From the NCBI RefSeq assembly GCF_001277995.1, contig NZ_CP009220.1, positions 620,001 through 684,000 on the forward strand: 64,000 nt of DNA, in the 5' to 3' direction. A model generated the notes under the pieces. It was not told the origin of the DNA, did not search any database, and was given only the letters and a program-made list of their open reading frames with translations. This document shows, in pieces, positions 47,138-55,574 of the stretch; the first letter of the stretch is position 1, and every line of letters begins with the position of its first letter. A program made the translations under genes and the position numbers. This DNA is from Corynebacterium deserti GIMN1.010. GTDB lineage: Bacteria > Actinomycetota > Actinomycetes > Mycobacteriales > Mycobacteriaceae.

Positions 47138-47809
47138 ATGCACATCTCAGATCTTCCCGATAGGTCCCAGGACTACCTGAAGACAATCTGGGACATCACC
47201 GAACTTGTTGATGATAAACCAGCAGCACTCGGCGACATCGCCGAAAAGATGAACCAGAAAACTCCCACTGCCTCTGAAGCAATCAAAAAACTAGCGACAC
47301 GCGGACTGGTTAACCACGAAAAATATGCAGGCGTTACCCTCACAGAAAAAGGCAAAGCTTTAGCTATTGACATGGTGCGACGCCACCGCTTGCTGGAAAC
47401 ATTCCTCCACGATGTTTTGGGTTACACCTGGGATGAAGTACACGCCGATGCAGATCTTTTGGAACATGCAGCTTCAGACAAACTCATTGAACGTATAGAC
47501 GCGCACTTGGGCAGACCACGCAGAGACCCCCATGGTGATCCAATTCCAAACGCCGAAGGTGTGATCGAAGAAGTCCCACGAACCACACTCGCAGCAATTA
47601 AACCAGGGGAGACGGTGACAATCTCCCGGGTGCAAGACATCGATCCTGAACTATTGCGATACCTAGCCCAATACAACGTAGCGCCGGGCTCTCGCATCAC
47701 TGTAAATTCTGGCCCTCTAGCTGGCATGGTGCACATCATTGTGGAAGGGACCAATACCAGCTTCCCACTTGCCGAAACACAATTGCCGTTAATTACAGTG
47801 CAGGACTAA
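47138..47809 (+). CDS. DtxR-family metal-dependent transcriptional regulator
   Basis: 223 aa. N-terminal winged helix (QDYLKTIWDITELVDDKPAALGDIAEKMNQKTPTASEAIKKLATRGLVNHEKYAGVTLT), then the metal-binding and dimerisation helices (AIDMVRRHRLLETFLHDVLGYTWDEVHADADLLEHAASDKLIERIDAHLGRP, with the conserved E/H ligands) and a C-terminal FeoA/SH3-like domain (about 150-223). A second DtxR/SirR-type regulator, not the housekeeping DtxR, judging by its context. Metal unknown (Mn or Fe). The start is nine bases after the PH-domain gene, so it may be in that operon. Confidence 0.92.
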   Translation: MHISDLPDRSQDYLKTIWDITELVDDKPAALGDIAEKMNQKTPTASEAIKKLATRGLVNHEKYAGVTLTEKGKALAIDMVRRHRLLETFLHDVLGYTWDEVHADADLLEHAASDKLIERIDAHLGRPRRDPHGDPIPNAEGVIEEVPRTTLAAIKPGETVTISRVQDIDPELLRYLAQYNVAPGSRITVNSGPLAGMVHIIVEGTNTSFPLAETQLPLITVQD

Positions 47810-48587
47810 GCAGGTCCATCATTATGGTGCTCATATTTCCTGAAGACACCAACCCAATCTGAATAATCACCGCTACTGAAAATGCGAACAACAAAAATTT
47901 ATCTGCAGGACCATTGGCGCGAATGCTTAAAAACTTAGGCAATTTAAGATTCCACCAGCGTTTCCCCTTAAGCGGTATCACTGGAGCAAACGCTGGGATA
48001 CCTGCCTTAGTGGCCATATCGCCAGCCAAATGCGTGAGGCAACCAACGGTAATGGCAGATCCTAAGACAAGGCCGAATGAACTTTCGGGAGCGTAATTCC
48101 ATACCCACACAGCCAACGCAGCAGAAGCTCCGGTAACTAAAAGCCAATCAGCCTTCTTCGACCACTCTGGCATAAGACCACGAATAGCAAGACCTAGGAA
48201 GAAAAACAGCAACCCAATCACTACAGGTTTTCCGTATGTACCAATTAATGCCGTCGCACCAGCACCTGTAGCAACCGCACTCCATACAGTATGAGTCAAC
48301 GTGCGGTGCCCATTATTACAGTGCTTATCTTTACGCCCCCGAGTGACGTTGACAAACATCTGACACGTGTTTTCTGTAAAACGAGATATCACCTGCGTAA
48401 TTGGGCCGAAGGAACGAGAAACCGTAGCCGAAGGGGAATCCAAATCTGGAAGCAACGCTGCGCCGGCAGCTAGCCCGGCATATACGAATGCTTCCGTAGC
48501 GGTGGTAACCCCACCCCATTGCTCAGGGAGAATTTGAGCAACAGCAAGCCCAACGGCTGCGCCGCTCATCGCGTGGGTTGGCCCCAT
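47793..48587 (-). CDS. YdjM-type membrane-bound metal-dependent hydrolase
   Basis: 264 aa membrane protein of the YdjM/DUF457 family. MGPTHAMSGAAVGLAVAQILP starts with the family His; LLPDLDSPSATVSRSFGPIT and HRTLTHTVWSA carry the D/H residues expected to bind metal; GCLTHLAGDMATKAGIP closes the set. Seven or so helices. ATG 48587 is taken from the family start; a longer frame to 48695 would add a Cys/Phe-rich leader. Its 3' end overlaps the DtxR-family gene by 17 bases, tail to tail. Substrate unknown. Confidence 0.85.
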   Translation of the reverse strand: MGPTHAMSGAAVGLAVAQILPEQWGGVTTATEAFVYAGLAAGAALLPDLDSPSATVSRSFGPITQVISRFTENTCQMFVNVTRGRKDKHCNNGHRTLTHTVWSAVATGAGATALIGTYGKPVVIGLLFFFLGLAIRGLMPEWSKKADWLLVTGASAALAVWVWNYAPESSFGLVLGSAITVGCLTHLAGDMATKAGIPAFAPVIPLKGKRWWNLKLPKFLSIRANGPADKFLLFAFSVAVIIQIGLVSSGNMSTIMMDLLSPAL

Positions 48588-48744
48588 AACCACTTGTGCA
48601 TCAACTACTTTCACAAACAAAAAACAAAATAAGAGTGGCCTTAAGAATAAACCAGAGGGTAGACATTTATTCGAACGGGTGCTTGATTTACACAACTTGA
48701 GTGAAATCCTGCCATTTCACCTCAAATCGGGCTAGTTTTGAACT

Positions 48745-49521
48745 ATGAGCGAACGTCAGTTAGAAAAGTCCATCGAGCATGCAGTCGAATTAGCCCGCGA
48801 AGCCCGGAACATCGAAGTATTTACCGGCGCTGGAATGAGTGCCGATTCTGGATTAGAAACGTATCGCGATGGCAAAACCGGGGTATGGAGCAAAGTTGAT
48901 CCGCAAGCTATGGCGAGCATTGATGCCTGGGTGAAAGATCCAGAGCCCATGTGGGCTTGGTACAGGTGGCGCGCCGGGGTAGCGGCTCGGGCGGAACCCA
49001 ATGCCGGGCACCGCGCTATTGCATATTGGGAGGGCAGTGACACCGTTGATCATGTTCACGTGACCACTCAAAATATTGACAATTTACATGAGCGTGCCGG
49101 TTCTAGTGATGTCACGCATCTTCATGGAAGTCTTTTTGAATACCGATGCACCGACTGTGCAACTCCCTGGGAAGATGACAAAAACTACCCTATAGAACCA
49201 ATTGAGCGTCTTGCCCCGCCACAATGTACGGAATGTGGCGGGCTGATTCGGCCAGGAGTGGTGTGGTTCGGTGAAAACTTACCGATGGAAGAGTGGGATA
49301 TCGCAGAACAACGCATCGCGGAAGCTGACCTGATGATCATTGTGGGCACTTCAGGCATCGTGCACCCAGCAGCTGCACTCCCACAACTTGCCCATCAACG
49401 TGGCGTGCCGATTGTAGAGATTTCACCACAACGCACAGAACTCAGCCGAATCGCTGATTTTACCTGGACGTCCACCGCGGCCCAAGCATTGCCAGCACTG
49501 ATGCGAGGTCTGAGTGCATAA
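48745..49521 (+). CDS. Sirtuin, NAD-dependent protein deacylase (class III-like)
   Basis: 258 aa. NAD motif VFTGAGMSADSGLETYR near 25-41, TQNIDNLH at 108-115, catalytic His127 in HLHGS, and a zinc ribbon with Cys135/138/161/164. The Y-x-x-R pair Tyr73/Arg76 (WAWYRWR) marks class III sirtuins, which prefer succinyl or other acidic acyl groups. The following deaminase gene begins at the very next base after the stop. Confidence 0.93.
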   Translation: MSERQLEKSIEHAVELAREARNIEVFTGAGMSADSGLETYRDGKTGVWSKVDPQAMASIDAWVKDPEPMWAWYRWRAGVAARAEPNAGHRAIAYWEGSDTVDHVHVTTQNIDNLHERAGSSDVTHLHGSLFEYRCTDCATPWEDDKNYPIEPIERLAPPQCTECGGLIRPGVVWFGENLPMEEWDIAEQRIAEADLMIIVGTSGIVHPAAALPQLAHQRGVPIVEISPQRTELSRIADFTWTSTAAQALPALMRGLSA

Positions 49522-50007
49522 ATGACTGAAGATGATTTGGACCTGCTCCATCGCACGGTAGAACTTGCCACCCAAGCATTGAAGCAAGGAAATAGCCCTT
49601 ATGGATCCTTGCTTATCGATCCCTATGGTGCAGCTGTGTTTGAGGACCACAACCGAGATGCAGATGGGGATCTTACTAAACATCCTGAATTTGCCATCGC
49701 CAAATATGCGATCGAAAACTACAGCGAGGAAGAACGCGCGATGTGCACCGTGTACACCTCAACGGAACACTGTGCAATGTGTGCGGGTGCTCATGCCTGG
49801 GCAGGTCTGGGCAAAATTTACTGCGCTACCACCGTAGATCAGGTATCGGATTGGTATGCCCAGTGGGGTACTGCAAATGGACCGCTGCATCCGCTTTCTG
49901 CTGAAGAAATCAGTCCCAATATTACTGTGGAAGGCCCCGCACCTAAATTCGAAGAAGTGCTATATCAGTTGCATAAATGGTTCTATCTAGGTGAATCTGC
50001 AAGCTAA
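49522..50007 (+). CDS. Cytidine/guanine deaminase-family protein
   Basis: 161 aa zinc deaminase: HPE in LTKHPEFAIAKYA (His54, Glu56) and C-x2-C in TEHCAMCAGA (Cys84, Cys87). Most relatives have HAE and PCxxC; here both are slightly altered (HPE, HCAMC), but the metal ligands and proton-shuttle Glu are kept. The start directly abuts the sirtuin stop (TAAATG), so the two are co-translated. Substrate unknown. Confidence 0.88.
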   Translation: MTEDDLDLLHRTVELATQALKQGNSPYGSLLIDPYGAAVFEDHNRDADGDLTKHPEFAIAKYAIENYSEEERAMCTVYTSTEHCAMCAGAHAWAGLGKIYCATTVDQVSDWYAQWGTANGPLHPLSAEEISPNITVEGPAPKFEEVLYQLHKWFYLGESAS

Positions 50008-50055
50008 TTCTTTGAAAGCTTAATGGATCTTTAACAGCCGCCGAAAATATGGATA

Positions 50056-50074
50056 ATAGGTTAGGGTAACCTGA
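50056..50074 (+). promoter_or_regulatory. DtxR box upstream of the siderophore lipoprotein
   Basis: A 19-base interrupted palindrome with core TAGGTTAGGGTAACCT, matching 16 of 19 positions of the DtxR consensus (TWAGGTWAGSCTWACCTWA). It ends 26 bases before the start codon, so iron-loaded DtxR should repress the gene. Confidence 0.83.
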
Positions 50075-50099
50075 CTAATTCTAGGAATGGAGATGCGCA

Positions 50100-51116
50100 A
50101 TGCACTCTCGTCTGTCCAGATTTCTGCATCCCAGCATCATCGGTGTTGTAGTCGTAGTCCTTCTAGCTGGATGTGGTAGCACTGCTGATGAAGCTGACAC
50201 AAATTCAACCTCAACTGACAATTTAGCGTTCCCCGTCTCGATTGAACATGAATTTGGAACAACCACAATAGAAAGCGCACCGGAGCGAGTTGTCACGCTT
50301 GGTGTTACTGACGCAGATATTGTTCTTGCTCTAGGAACTGTCCCTGTGGGAAACACGGGATACAATTTCTTTGAATATGGACTAGGCCCCTGGACTGATG
50401 ATCTAGTAGGTGATCAAGCATTAACTCTCATTGATTCTGACTCCACCCCGGACCTTGAGCAGGTAGCGGCTCTAGAACCAGACCTAATCATTGGTATAAG
50501 TGCAGGTTTTGACGATGTAGTCTACGAACAATTGTCAGATATTGCGCCAGTGGTTGCTCGCCCTTCAGGAACAGCTGCCTATGCAGTGGATAGAGAAGAC
50601 GCCACAAATATCGTCGCCACAGCGATGGGGCAAGCAGAAAAAGGCCGAGAGCTCAACGAAGAAACCAATACTCTGATCGCAGCTGCACGTGAAGAAAATC
50701 CCTCGTTTCTAGGCAAAACAGGAACCGTCATTTTGCCTTACCAAGGAAAATACGGTGCTTACCTGCCAGGAGATGCCAGGGGTCAATTCCTAGAATCATT
50801 AGGCATCACCGTGCCAGAGTCAATTCTTTCACGAGACACAGGAGACAGCTTCTTCGTCGATGTGCCAGCTGAAAGCGTTGCGGACGTAGATGGCGACCTT
50901 TTGCTTGTTCTTTCCAATGATGAAAATCTCGATATAACAGCAGAAAATCCACTTTTTGAAACACTAAAAGTTGTGCAAAATGATGCGGTCATCGTAGCCA
51001 CGATTGAAGAACGCGGTGCGATTACCTACAACTCCGTGCTCTCTGTTCCTTTCGCACTAGATCATCTGGTCCCACGTTTTGCTGAGGCGTTGAGTTACAA
51101 AGTTGAACTAGAATAG
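50100..51116 (+). CDS. Iron-siderophore ABC transporter substrate-binding lipoprotein
   Basis: 338 aa FecB/FepB-like binding protein. Signal peptide with lipobox LAGC (Cys25), Ser/Thr-rich tether, then the two-lobe fold: APERVVTLGVTDADIVLALGTVPVGNTGYN, VAALEPDLIIGISAGFDDVVYEQLSDIAPVVARP, and the C-terminal lobe GQFLESLGITVPESIL. No permease or ATPase gene is next to it, so it works with a transporter encoded elsewhere. DtxR control is predicted from the box upstream. Confidence 0.93.
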   Translation: MHSRLSRFLHPSIIGVVVVVLLAGCGSTADEADTNSTSTDNLAFPVSIEHEFGTTTIESAPERVVTLGVTDADIVLALGTVPVGNTGYNFFEYGLGPWTDDLVGDQALTLIDSDSTPDLEQVAALEPDLIIGISAGFDDVVYEQLSDIAPVVARPSGTAAYAVDREDATNIVATAMGQAEKGRELNEETNTLIAAAREENPSFLGKTGTVILPYQGKYGAYLPGDARGQFLESLGITVPESILSRDTGDSFFVDVPAESVADVDGDLLLVLSNDENLDITAENPLFETLKVVQNDAVIVATIEERGAITYNSVLSVPFALDHLVPRFAEALSYKVELE

Positions 51117-51144
51117 TTGCACTAAATCCGCAGTCCACGCGGAA

Positions 51145-51184
51145 AACATCAGCACTCCACAGACCTTTGTGGAGTGCTGATGTT
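51145..51184. terminator. Strong hairpin between the siderophore lipoprotein and trmL
   Basis: A perfect 17-bp inverted repeat (51145-51161 with 51168-51184) and a six-base loop. The T run is better on the minus strand (GTTTTCC), so it probably ends trmL transcripts, and perhaps those of the lipoprotein too. Confidence 0.8.
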
Positions 51185-51239
51185 GGATATCCGTCTTAAA
51201 ACGCGTGCAACCACTGTTATTTCAGCAATCGGTAAAAAC

Positions 51240-51713
51240 TTACACGCCACCAATAAACCCAAGTTGGCGCCAGGCCTCATAGGTAGCAACTGCGGCAGAA
51301 TTGGAAAGATTCATAGAGCGTCGGCCGGCAAGCATGGGGATCCGAAGATTGGTGGTGATACGCGGATGCTCCACGTGCTCCTGGGGAAGTCCGGTTGGTT
51401 CCGTGCCAAAAAGTAAAGCATCGCCATATTCAAAGCTGATGTCAGTAAACCGGGTTGTGGCCGAAGTAGTAAAGGCAAATACTCTTCCGGGTACTGCATT
51501 CATCGCTTCATCGAAGGTGGGGTGTACTGTGACATCGGCCAAGTCATGATAATCAAGGCCTGCGCGACGGAGGTGTTTTTCAGTTAGTTCAAATCCCAGT
51601 GGTTCAACAAGATGCAGGTGAGCGCCTGTTCCTGCGCACATTCGGATGGCGTTTCCGGTGTTGGGCGGAATGACAGGGTTGTCAAAGATAACATGAAGTG
51701 GGTGTTCCGGCAT
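51240..51713 (-). CDS. trmL: tRNA (cytidine/uridine-34)-2'-O-methyltransferase, TrmL-like
   Basis: 157 aa SPOUT methyltransferase. Motif 1 [31 protein letters not shown], motif 2 [11 protein letters not shown], motif 3 [19 protein letters not shown] form the knotted SAM site. Length and motifs match TrmL, which methylates the wobble base of tRNA-Leu; annotated in some corynebacteria as SpoU. The ATG at 51713 was chosen; the frame runs on to 51920 inside folD and is rejected. Divergent from folD with 36 bases between starts. Confidence 0.92.
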   Translation of the reverse strand: MPEHPLHVIFDNPVIPPNTGNAIRMCAGTGAHLHLVEPLGFELTEKHLRRAGLDYHDLADVTVHPTFDEAMNAVPGRVFAFTTSATTRFTDISFEYGDALLFGTEPTGLPQEHVEHPRITTNLRIPMLAGRRSMNLSNSAAVATYEAWRQLGFIGGV

Positions 51714-51749
51714 GTGTTTGATTGTAAGGCCTTGGAAAAGGGTGGAATA

Positions 51750-52613
51750 ATGGCGGTCGTGACTGCAATCAAACTTGATGGAAACTTGTACCGCGGGGAA
51801 ATCTTCGCAGACCTTGAGCAGCGAGTTGCTGCGCTGAAGGAGAAAGGGATTGTGCCGGGGCTTGCTACTGTGTTGGTTGGTGATGATCCGGCCAGCCATT
51901 CGTATGTGAAGATGAAGCACCGTGACTGTGAGCAGATCGGTGTGAATTCGATCCGCAAGGATCTGCCCGCGGATGTAACTCAGGAGGAGCTCTTCGCGGT
52001 CATTGATGAGCTAAACAATGACGATGCCTGCACCGGCTACATTGTGCAGTTGCCGCTGCCAAAGCATCTCGATGAAAACGCCGTGCTGGAGCGCATCGAC
52101 CCAGCTAAGGATGCCGATGGCCTGCACCCAGTGAACCTGGGCAAGCTTGTGCTAAATGAGCCTGCTCCACTGCCATGCACTCCCAACGGTTCGATCAGTT
52201 TGCTGCGTCGATTCGGTGTTCAGCTCAACGGTGCCAAGGTTGTTGTCATCGGCCGTGGCGTGACTGTTGGTCGGCCCATCGGTTTGATGCTCACCCGTCG
52301 TTCTGAAAACTCCACCGTCACCTTGTGCCACACCGGCACTAAGGATCTCGCCGCAGAGACCAAGGCGGCCGACGTGATTATCGCAGCTGCAGGTCAGCCA
52401 CACATGCTTACGGCTGACATGGTCAAGCCAGGCGCCGCCGTGCTCGACGTCGGAGTGTCTCGCAAGGACGGCAAGCTGTTGGGCGATGTGCACCCAGACG
52501 TGTGGGAGGTCGCTGGCGCGGTCTCTCCAAACCCAGGCGGTGTAGGCCCACTGACCCGCGCATTCTTGGTTCATAACGTTGTCGAACGCGCAGAGAAGCT
52601 AGCAGGACTTTAA
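51750..52613 (+). CDS. folD: Methylene-THF dehydrogenase / methenyl-THF cyclohydrolase FolD
   Basis: 287 aa bifunctional one-carbon enzyme. Active-site Tyr52 and Lys56 in [35 protein letters not shown], and the NADP fold [21 protein letters not shown] 51750 has GGTGGA three bases upstream; the longer frame from 51612 lies in trmL. Supplies 10-formyl-THF for the purine pathway whose guanine branch is also in this window. Confidence 0.96.
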   Translation: MAVVTAIKLDGNLYRGEIFADLEQRVAALKEKGIVPGLATVLVGDDPASHSYVKMKHRDCEQIGVNSIRKDLPADVTQEELFAVIDELNNDDACTGYIVQLPLPKHLDENAVLERIDPAKDADGLHPVNLGKLVLNEPAPLPCTPNGSISLLRRFGVQLNGAKVVVIGRGVTVGRPIGLMLTRRSENSTVTLCHTGTKDLAAETKAADVIIAAAGQPHMLTADMVKPGAAVLDVGVSRKDGKLLGDVHPDVWEVAGAVSPNPGGVGPLTRAFLVHNVVERAEKLAGL

Positions 52614-52621
52614 GCGCACAC

Positions 52622-53122
52622 ATGACCAACCCCAGCCACACTGGCGAGCCCCGCAAAGGTGGTGCGCACCGCTTAAACAAGCAGCGCATCGCCACAAGTA
52701 GGGGCACTTTGCGTGACGACGCGGCCGGCCACGTGCCGTCCCCGGCACAGGCTCCCGTGCCTGCTGCTGCGTCTCAAGCGGAGGCAGCCGACAAGGCACG
52801 CGAGCAGCTGCTGTTAGCAAATCCTCATGACGCACATCTTGCGCCATCAAAGCTGTCCAAGAAATTGCAAAAGGTTGGGGTTGTGTTTTTTGTGGTGGGA
52901 GTTGTGGTGGCGTCTATTTTTGCGCTGACCGAACACTGGCGTCGCGCAAGTTTCACCTTGGGTGCATCGCTGTTGTATCTCTCGGTTCTGCGTTTGACCT
53001 GTGATTCACGCATTTTGGGTGTGCTTGCGGTGCGCTCGCGACGTTTCGACGCCATCTACACCGCATGTCTTGGCGGGCTGATGGCGTTTCTGGCGGCGTC
53101 GGTTGACTCGCTAGGAAGTTGA
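52622..53122 (+). CDS. DUF3017 membrane protein
   Basis: 166 aa. A hydrophilic Ala/Pro/Glu-rich N-terminus (1-75) and three C-terminal helices (about 84-104, 108-122, 140-158: KVGVVFFVVGVVVASIFAL ... FTLGASLLYLSVLRL ... ACLGGLMAFLAASVDSL), as in DUF3017, a family that often follows folD in actinobacteria. Role unknown. It starts eight bases after folD. Confidence 0.85.
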   Translation: MTNPSHTGEPRKGGAHRLNKQRIATSRGTLRDDAAGHVPSPAQAPVPAAASQAEAADKAREQLLLANPHDAHLAPSKLSKKLQKVGVVFFVVGVVVASIFALTEHWRRASFTLGASLLYLSVLRLTCDSRILGVLAVRSRRFDAIYTACLGGLMAFLAASVDSLGS

Positions 53123-54088
53123 GTTTGGATCGGTAAACGACGACTCAATCTGAGGTTCGCCCTGCGCGGCTAAACCTTCAGACGCTAGGCCAGGCGCCTC
53201 TGAGTACTCGAAATCTACTTCTGGCCCATTGACGGCGAAGAAAATCGAACCATCGGGGTGTTCGTTCCAAATGAAGTAGGTGTCATCTAACGTGTTGGCG
53301 ATTTCTGCCTGTTGAGATGTACCAGCGTCACCGGCGGTCGGGGAGACCCAGTTGGTGGTCATGGATAAAAAGAGCTGCTTTTGTTCGTCGTTAAGCTGCG
53401 CGCCCCACAAGCCCGGGCCCTCTAACGCGGCGCGCTGGGTGTCGTTCAAGCTGGCAAGCAGTGTGTACGCCGTCTGGCGCATCGGCGACTGCGCCATTGG
53501 AGGATCCAGGGATTCCGCGATGTGTGCGACTTCCGCGGCGCTTAAGCCCAGGTGCGCGTCCTCAAAGGCAATCTGACCATCGGGATGGAACGTGACCTCC
53601 AAGCCAACGGTCGGCCCATCAAGCGTGAGCTCCCACACCTTATCGGTGGCTGGCTCTTCAGAGAATGTCAAAAAGTGGTGCGCGTTCTCGCCGGGTTCTT
53701 GCGCGACATGCGTAATCACCGCAGACAACACCTGAAATGCATCCTCATTAAACAGTGATTCCAGCACACGCAGGGCCGTCACCTGATTCGCCCACGACAA
53801 TGTGCTGAGATCAAGTCCGTCACCGAGCAACGCGGCGCGTTGCTCCTCATCAAGATATTGCAAAAAACCCGCCGCAGTCAGCGAGGTTTCAGCTGCGGGG
53901 CCGGCCACGACCGAAGTGCTTGTCGACGCCTCCTTCGTCGTTTGCATCGCCGCCGCAACCTTCGCCGGTGGTTCATTGGAACCAGATCCGCTGGTCGTCA
54001 CAGATGAACATCCGCTAAGACCGAGGGAGCTAGCAAACAGCGTGGTGGCTACCGCGCCTGCTGCTCGACGAGAGAGTACAAAAGTCAC
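53111..54088 (-). CDS. Secreted lipoprotein with DUF3500-like repeats
   Basis: 325 aa. Signal peptide with lipobox LSGC (Cys27), Ser/Thr/Ala-rich tether (28-70), then two related units: FLQYLDEEQRAALLGDGLDLSTLSWANQ and LLASLNDTQRAALEGPGLWGAQLNDEQKQLFLSM, with DTYFIWNEHPDGSIFFAVNGPEVDFEYSE near the end, as in DUF3500 proteins. The function is unknown. The tether QTTKEASTSTSVVAG includes a copy of the dispersed 13-mer. The 3' end overlaps the DUF3017 gene by 12 bases. Confidence 0.82.
   Translation of the reverse strand: MTFVLSRRAAGAVATTLFASSLGLSGCSSVTTSGSGSNEPPAKVAAAMQTTKEASTSTSVVAGPAAETSLTAAGFLQYLDEEQRAALLGDGLDLSTLSWANQVTALRVLESLFNEDAFQVLSAVITHVAQEPGENAHHFLTFSEEPATDKVWELTLDGPTVGLEVTFHPDGQIAFEDAHLGLSAAEVAHIAESLDPPMAQSPMRQTAYTLLASLNDTQRAALEGPGLWGAQLNDEQKQLFLSMTTNWVSPTAGDAGTSQQAEIANTLDDTYFIWNEHPDGSIFFAVNGPEVDFEYSEAPGLASEGLAAQGEPQIESSFTDPNSTS
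53918..53930 (-). repeat. Copy of dispersed 13-mer (in lipoprotein tether)
   Basis: Exact on the minus strand (GGCGTCGACAAGC), encoding KEASTS in the tether after the lipobox. The same peptide frame (EAST/IS) is used in esrS and imuB. Confidence 0.6.
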
Positions 54089-54178
54089 ATCTCATAATCT
54101 AGAGTGCAACTTTAGAGGAATACGGAAGAATGCCTGTGAGTTCTTTAGAGATCTCCGGTTATCTGTCGGAATTTCCTA

Positions 54179-55312
54179 TTAGATGTAGAATTCGATGTAC
54201 GGGGACGGGTTTTCTTCATCGGGGGAGATGAGGGAGAAGAAGTTGCGGATGATGCGATCCATCTGTCGGCTCTCCGTGAGGAAGGCATCGTGGCCCACAG
54301 GCGATACGATCTTCGCCATCGCCAACAAGTTGCCCAAGTTACGGGAGAGGTGTTCCTGCTGGTGGTAAGGGTACAAAATGTCAGTATCCACGCCTGCAAC
54401 AAGAACAGGCACCTTGATGGCCTCGAGGGCTTTGTTCAGTCCACCGCGACCACGGCCAATATCGTGGCGGTTCAAAGCATCGGTCAAAATGACATACGAG
54501 CCCGCGTCGAAACGCTTAACCAGCTTGTCTGCCTGGTAATCCAAATAGGACTCAACAGCAAAACGCTGGTTGGGGCTGCGGTATGGACCAAGGGGATTTT
54601 CATTCTTTTGCGCAGTGGTGCCAAAGCGTTCATCGATTTCCAACTCACCGCGGTAGGTGAGGTGTGCGATGCGTCGCGCAGCGGCGAGTCCCGTCGCTGG
54701 GTTGCATCCTGATTCGTAGTAATTGCCCTCATGCCAATGGTGATCATTTTCAATTGCTTTGATCTGTGCGGATTGGATGCCAATCTGCCAGGCGCTTGCA
54801 CGAGCTGACACTGCCAACACTGCAGCGGCGCCGACGACCTCGGGGTGGAGGGCTGCCCACTCCAATGAACGAGCGCCGCCCATCGACCCGCCCAACACAG
54901 CAGCGATCGAGGTAATGCCAAGAGAATCCAGGAACTGCTTCTCTGTATTTACTTGATCCCTAATCGACGTTGCAGGAAAGCGATTGCCCCAGAAGTTGCC
55001 GTCGGGATGTTTTGAACCAGGGCCAGTGGAACCGTTGCAACCGCCGATGACGTTGGTACAGATAACACAGTAAATATCAGTGTTGATGGCCTTGCCCGGT
55101 CCGATGAGATCACACCACCAGTCAGCAGCGTTGGAATCACCGGTGAGAGCATGTTCGATGAGGACGACGTTGCTCTTGCCGTCGGCATTAACTCGGTATT
55201 CGCCCCAGCGGTGGTATGCGATTTCTGCATCAGCGATGATCGCTCCTGCTTCGGTTGCGACGTCTCCAATGGGTTGGATGGCAAGTTGGCCGGCTGGGGC
55301 GAGGGTTGGCAT
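54179..55312 (-). CDS. metX: Homoserine O-acetyltransferase
   Basis: Activates homoserine with acetyl-CoA for methionine synthesis. 377 aa alpha/beta hydrolase: nucleophile Ser143 in GGSMGG, Asp311 in GVDTDILYP, His341 in GHDAFL. IEHALTGDSNAADWW and the NVIGGCNGSTGP loop are family marks. ATG 55312 matches the known corynebacterial start MPTLAP; a TTG nine codons upstream is rejected. A strong McbR box is upstream. Confidence 0.97.
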   Translation of the reverse strand: MPTLAPAGQLAIQPIGDVATEAGAIIADAEIAYHRWGEYRVNADGKSNVVLIEHALTGDSNAADWWCDLIGPGKAINTDIYCVICTNVIGGCNGSTGPGSKHPDGNFWGNRFPATSIRDQVNTEKQFLDSLGITSIAAVLGGSMGGARSLEWAALHPEVVGAAAVLAVSARASAWQIGIQSAQIKAIENDHHWHEGNYYESGCNPATGLAAARRIAHLTYRGELEIDERFGTTAQKNENPLGPYRSPNQRFAVESYLDYQADKLVKRFDAGSYVILTDALNRHDIGRGRGGLNKALEAIKVPVLVAGVDTDILYPYHQQEHLSRNLGNLLAMAKIVSPVGHDAFLTESRQMDRIIRNFFSLISPDEENPSPYIEFYI

Positions 55313-55365
55313 AGAAAACCGCCTGTTCTGGGTGGACAAGACTTTAAGCGTTCGTCAGTCTATAT

Positions 55366-55381
55366 GGACAGCTCTGTCTAG
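55366..55381 (-). promoter_or_regulatory. McbR box upstream of metX
   Basis: On the minus strand TAGAC-AGAGCT-GTCCA, nine of ten half-site bases of TAGAC-N6-GTCTA, about 54 bases before the start. McbR represses sulfur-amino-acid genes and is released by S-adenosylhomocysteine. Confidence 0.8.
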
Positions 55382-55482
55382 TCTAGTTTGGATTCGCGGT
55401 TGTTGTTGAACTGCTTCCTTCTTGAAAGCGGTGAGCATTTAGAACAAATCATGTTAACAAGAAACATTATGGAGGTAGATCG

Positions 55483-55569
55483 GTGTCATCGTTAGAGTCT
55501 CGTTTTGAAAAGTTGGGAGTCGATGCCGCGCCGGGCTACAGCCAAGCAGCATTGCACACGTGGTTTTAG
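55483..55569 (+). CDS. 28-codon ORF with a strong RBS, remnant or leader peptide
   Basis: GTG 55483 preceded by GGAGGT at 55471-55476 (ideal spacing), then 28 codons (VSSLESRFEKLGVDAAPGYS ... HTWF) to TAG. The N-terminal-like sequence with a full RBS looks like the 5' end of a lost gene, or a short peptide gene. It ends five bases before the GntR pseudogene stop. Family not recognised. Confidence 0.45.
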   Translation: MSSLESRFEKLGVDAAPGYSQAALHTWF

Positions 55570-55574
55570 GGCTC

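Noticed and set aside
55313..55482. S-adenosylmethionine riboswitch in the metX or metY leader
   Set aside because: No SAM-box architecture or transcription-terminating structure in either short leader. Both fit protein repression by McbR.
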